A DNA stretch of 64,000 bases, from positions 1-64,000 of the forward strand of contig JAAYAG010000042.1 of assembly GCA_012719495.1 (NCBI GenBank), read 5' to 3'. Both the position numbers and the translations under genes were made by a program. Numbering within the stretch: position 1 is the stretch's first letter; each line of letters begins with the position of its first letter. Positions 61,003 to 64,000 of the stretch are shown here, in pieces. The notes beneath the pieces were generated by a model. That model worked only from the letters and a program-made list of their open reading frames with translations, ran no database searches and was not told where the DNA came from. Origin of the DNA: Bacteroidales bacterium (GTDB lineage Bacteria; Bacteroidota; Bacteroidia; Bacteroidales; Prolixibacteraceae).

Positions 61003-61698
61003 TTATAGGAAATTCAGGATTTCGTTAATTTTTTTAAGTTGCAGAAAATGTTCATCATTTATTATTTGCGTCTGTTGCTCATGTGCCCAAGTAACATGAA
61101 AGGGAACATAGGCCCCATAGGCACCCAAATCGACTACAGGCATAATGTCGGATTTCATAGAGTTCCCAATCATCAGGAAGCTTTCAGGCTGGCAATCGAT
61201 ATGCTTTAGTAGCTTCTGATAATCAGCAATGTTCTTTTCACTCATTATTTCAATATGATGAAAATAATGCTCCAATCCTGATTTTTTTAGTTTTCGTTCC
61301 TGGTCTAATAAATCACCTTTTGTTGCAACAATAAGTTTATACTTGTCTTTTAGCTGTTCCAATGTTTCTCGAACGCCTTCGATGAGTTCAATTGGCTTTT
61401 GCATTAGCTCATGACCGATTTCAATGATTTGATCGATTACACCTAACGAGACGGCTCTGTTAGAAACCCTGTTTGCTGTTTCAATCATGCATAAAATAAA
61501 ACCTTTAATACCATACCCATAGAGAGGCAAATTTTTCATTTCAGTGTTAAAAAGCTCTTGGGAAAGCCGATGTTGGGGAAGATAATTTTCCAGCAAAGAG
61601 CAGAACTGCATTTCTGCTTCTTGAAAATAGGGTTCGTTTACCCACAACGTATCGTCAGCGTCAAAAGCGATGGTAGTTATTCTGTTTTTATAAGACAT
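61003..61698 (-). CDS. HAD family hydrolase
   Basis: A 231-residue HAD phosphatase: motif I TIAFDADDTLW (Asp nucleophile), motif II LIVATKGD and motif III/IV FLMIGNSMKSDIMPVV. The helical cap between suggests a phosphoglycolate-phosphatase-like class. Substrate unknown. It leads a two-gene unit with the CAT-like gene. Confidence 0.88.
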   Translation of the reverse strand: MSYKNRITTIAFDADDTLWVNEPYFQEAEMQFCSLLENYLPQHRLSQELFNTEMKNLPLYGYGIKGFILCMIETANRVSNRAVSLGVIDQIIEIGHELMQKPIELIEGVRETLEQLKDKYKLIVATKGDLLDQERKLKKSGLEHYFHHIEIMSEKNIADYQKLLKHIDCQPESFLMIGNSMKSDIMPVVDLGAYGAYVPFHVTWAHEQQTQIINDEHFLQLKKINEILNFL

Positions 61699-61967
61699 AA
61701 ATCGATTGCTGTTATACTACAATGTTGAATGTTGTCAGTTATTTATTTCGGCAAATATAAAGTGCATAAAACAAATTAAGATGAATATTCTCTAATTTAG
61801 AAGATTAATGTAACCATTAACATGGAGATTACTTTCAAATCAAAAAAATAGTTTTTATTTAGAACGCATTGAAAAGTAGCAGAATGTCCATTCCTAAAGT
61901 CCATTTCAGAAGTTGAAATGGTACAATTATTGTTATTTTTGCAAAAAAACCATAATTTTTAAAACAC

Positions 61968-62537
61968 ATGAAAACACTTTCTACTCCAATTCGAGTGACC
62001 TCGCTCGTTTTAACATTAGCCATTCTTACTACCAGTTGTGCAAGTACAACCATGATCGACTCGGTGCCTACTGGTGCAGATTTGTATCTAAACGGGGCTT
62101 ATGTGGGGGCAACTCCACACTCGATGACCGATACCAAAGTACTTGGCTCGTGCACCGATATCCGTATCGAAAAAGATTCTTACAGGACCTATTACGGCTC
62201 AATTTGCCGCACCGAAGAAGTTGATTTTGGAGCTATCATAGGGGGAATATTCTTCTTTGTGCCTTATTTCTGGGCCATGAAGTACAAACCCACCCATTAC
62301 TACAAACTCCAACCTAAGAGCGATGGTGAAAAAACAGAAGTGAACAAAACATCGGATGACGATTCTTTAGATCAACTTTGGAAAACAGAAGGCGAAGAGA
62401 AAGGACAGAAAATGGGCGTTGAAAATGCCCCCATTGCCCCAGAGCGCGACGGAATTATCCATCTAGATGAAGGGCGCGAAATTAGTCCCGAAGAATTCGA
62501 AAAACAAAAGCAAAGTACTCCCGGCAACATCCATTAG
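61968..62537 (+). CDS. PEGA-type lipoprotein
   Basis: A 189-residue lipoprotein: leader with lipobox TTSCAST (Cys at about 25), a short PEGA-like domain (STTMIDSVPTGADLYLNGAYVGATP), one membrane-like segment (IIGGIFFFVPYFWAMKY) and a charged tail. PEGA domains bind carbohydrates or envelope proteins; role unknown. It starts 91 bases before mscL. Confidence 0.7.
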   Translation: MKTLSTPIRVTSLVLTLAILTTSCASTTMIDSVPTGADLYLNGAYVGATPHSMTDTKVLGSCTDIRIEKDSYRTYYGSICRTEEVDFGAIIGGIFFFVPYFWAMKYKPTHYYKLQPKSDGEKTEVNKTSDDDSLDQLWKTEGEEKGQKMGVENAPIAPERDGIIHLDEGREISPEEFEKQKQSTPGNIH

Positions 62538-62627
62538 GCTCAAAAATTTGATCCAAGAGGTGGTTTATTGAAAACATCTTCTTACATTTATTGGGCAAAT
62601 AAAACTTGAAACTTAAAAATTTAAAGA

Positions 62628-63047
62628 ATGAGCCTAGTAAAAGAATTTAAAGATTTTGCCATGCGTGGCAATGTGGTTGACATGGCTGTGGGTATTATCA
62701 TTGGTGGCGCTTTCGGGAAAATTGTAAGCTCACTGGTTAACGATGTTATAATGCCTCCACTTGGGTTATTGATTGGTGGAGTGAACTTTACCGACCTGAA
62801 AATAACCATTAAGCCCGAATCGGTTGACGCCGCTGGGCAGGCCGTGAAAGCAGTTACCCTCAACTGGGGAAATTTTGTTCAGGTGATTTTCGATTTTCTG
62901 ATTGTAGCCTTTGCTATTTTCATGGTTATCAAAGGAATGAACAGCCTTAAGAAGAAAGAAGAACCTGCAACTCCGCCAGCACCACCAGCACCTTCAAAAG
63001 AAGAAGAATTACTTTCTGAAATTCGTGATTTGCTGAAAAAAAATTAA
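62628..63047 (+). CDS. mscL: Large-conductance mechanosensitive channel
   Basis: A 139-residue MscL, which opens to release solutes upon hypo-osmotic shock. [20 protein letters not shown] and [20 protein letters not shown] mark the first helix; [21 protein letters not shown] the second; then a charged tail [14 protein letters not shown]. Homopentamer in the inner membrane. A terminator lies at 63069. Confidence 0.97.
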   Translation: MSLVKEFKDFAMRGNVVDMAVGIIIGGAFGKIVSSLVNDVIMPPLGLLIGGVNFTDLKITIKPESVDAAGQAVKAVTLNWGNFVQVIFDFLIVAFAIFMVIKGMNSLKKKEEPATPPAPPAPSKEEELLSEIRDLLKKN

Positions 63048-63068
63048 TTTAAAGTTATTAAATTTAGT

Positions 63069-63105
63069 GATAGGCTTCTTATCGGATAAGGAGCCTATCT
63101 TTTTA
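63069..63105 (+). terminator. Terminator of mscL
   Basis: GATAGGCTTCTT pairs with AAGGAGCCTATC (one mismatch) around a seven-base loop and is followed by TTTTT. Confidence 0.85.
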
Positions 63106-63251
63106 ACATTAAATATATTCATTTTTACAAGATATAATACATATTAAAATCACATTAATTATTGAACCAAACAGAAAAAAATTATTTTTTTTAACTTTCT
63201 TTGCATTCCTATTTTAAGATCGAAGTGTTGGACAAATAAATTATTGTAGAG

Positions 63252-64000
63252 ATGAGCGATCTTGTTCTTTTTATTATTCTAGTATTAAGCATTGTTTCAG
63301 TTATAATGCTGGTTACTAAACTCGTATTTAAAAATTCTGTTTTATTCAAAGTAGGGTCAATACTACTTACCTTGATGGAAATTGTAGCCATTTTGGCCTA
63401 TACTATTGGTAACCTTGGTTTTAAAAACATCTTTTGGGTTCTTCCAATAGGATTATTGTTTATTGCAATTATGTTCTATTTTTTATTTACCTCGTTAAGG
63501 GTTCCTGTTCTTTTACTCAAAAAAGACATTGTCGACAACTTTTCGAAAGGCAACCTCGATTTTGAAATAAATGAAAAAGTAACCAAGCTGAACGATGAGT
63601 TTGGCGAGATTGGGCAGTCGCTTGAGTTGGTTCGCAAAAAAATGAAAGGTTCGTTGTCTGAAATAAAGAAAACATCGGAACAAATTGGCATATCGGCTGA
63701 GCAACAAAGTAATGCAGCCGTTGAGATTTCGAATGGAGCCAGCGAGCAAGCTTCAACTACAGAAGAAATATCTTCTACTTTCGAACAAATTTCGGAGAAC
63801 AACCAACGGAACAGCGAGAATGCCGCAAAAACAGGCCAATTGGTCGATTCAACACGCCAATCGATGGATGAGGTAACCAGTGTGGTAAAGAGCACCATAG
63901 AATCAATTCAAAATATCATTCAGCGCATTCAGGTTATCGACGATATTGCTATGCAAACCAATATTCTGGCACTGAACGCATCGGTTGAAGCAGCCCGCGC
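63252..64000 (+). CDS. Methyl-accepting chemotaxis-like protein (5' part, runs off the window)
   Basis: A frame open from ATG 63252 (MSDLVLFIILVLSIVSVI) to the window end, 249 codons seen. Three N-terminal membrane helices (about 2-22, 30-52, 56-78) are followed by a HAMP-like region (DNFSKGNLDFEINEKV) and the start of the MCP signalling coil: GISAEQQSNAAVEISNGASE, then DDIAMQTNILALNASVEAAR. It signals to CheA. There is no obvious periplasmic sensory domain, so the ligand is sensed in or near the membrane. Confidence 0.88.
   Translation, partial: MSDLVLFIILVLSIVSVIMLVTKLVFKNSVLFKVGSILLTLMEIVAILAYTIGNLGFKNIFWVLPIGLLFIAIMFYFLFTSLRVPVLLLKKDIVDNFSKGNLDFEINEKVTKLNDEFGEIGQSLELVRKKMKGSLSEIKKTSEQIGISAEQQSNAAVEISNGASEQASTTEEISSTFEQISENNQRNSENAAKTGQLVDSTRQSMDEVTSVVKSTIESIQNIIQRIQVIDDIAMQTNILALNASVEAAR

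Overview
The window looks like the chromosome of an anaerobic or facultative member of the Bacteroidota, probably of the Marinilabiliales/Prolixibacteraceae kind. The evidence is: promoters of the TTTG-N19/21-TAnnTTTG type; two TonB receptors with carboxypeptidase-like N-terminal domains; type III glutamine synthetase; a LytS/LytTR pair; and an NVEALA-like secreted protein beside a 6-bladed beta-propeller lipoprotein. No rRNA, tRNA, CRISPR array or complete insertion sequence was seen.

Layout. (1) 0.5-19 kb is a nitrogen assimilation island: a porin-like protein, two P-II/Amt pairs, a PurF-like amidotransferase, a frameshifted Rh-type ammonium channel, then glnN, gltB, gltD and asnB. It is bounded on both sides by the same two short repeats: a peptide-coding fragment and a palindromic element. 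(2) 19.7-24.5 kb holds a CoA-disulfide-reductase/triple-rhodanese fusion, two thioredoxin-fold proteins and two Crp/Fnr regulators. (3) 24.7-31.6 kb is a sulfur-transfer and electron-transfer operon: two DsrE-type proteins, TusA, an MvhD-like protein, two HdrA-like flavoproteins, a small winged-helix protein, a QmoC-like membrane Fe-S protein and a metallo-beta-lactamase-fold protein. (4) 31.7-39.3 kb is mixed: a TonB receptor with a His/Cys-rich small protein, DUF3795, a HEAT-like/TfoX-C/DUF4332/Fic group, an AraC-type regulator and TrmO. (5) 39.4-46.7 kb is a 13-gene minus-strand cluster: DUF134 regulator, three NifX/ORP-fold proteins, two DUF5320 proteins, DUF89, two ferredoxin-containing MinD-type ATPases, Mrp, a thioesterase, a C_GCAxxG_C_C protein and an MBL-fold protein. 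Its gene content resembles the anaerobe-specific orange protein (ORP) complex loci of Desulfovibrio. (6) 46.9-54.3 kb holds a peroxiredoxin, the LytS/LytTR pair with a TonB receptor, and a small group with paralogues of the ORP-like cluster genes. (7) 54.3-57.1 kb is an AT-rich cassette with 21-bp repeats upstream, a secreted protein with eight cysteines, a propeller lipoprotein and a membrane-anchored CxxC thioredoxin-fold protein. (8) 57.3-64 kb holds pgl, a homocysteine S-methyltransferase-like and a divergent UroD-like methyltransferase gene, a CAT-like acetyltransferase, a HAD hydrolase, a PEGA-type lipoprotein, mscL and a truncated chemotaxis receptor.

How it works together (inference). 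The first region takes up ammonium and runs GS-GOGAT. The second and third regions look like a pathway that moves sulfane sulfur from rhodanese to TusA/DsrE and exchanges electrons with the quinone pool through a Qmo/Hdr-like complex, under an Fnr-type regulator whose likely operator lies in the divergent promoter region. The ORP-like cluster probably handles a metal-sulfur cofactor or Fe-S cluster assembly. No sulfite reductase, APS reductase, nitrogenase or corrinoid protein gene is present in the window, so the end reactions of these modules cannot be fixed from it.
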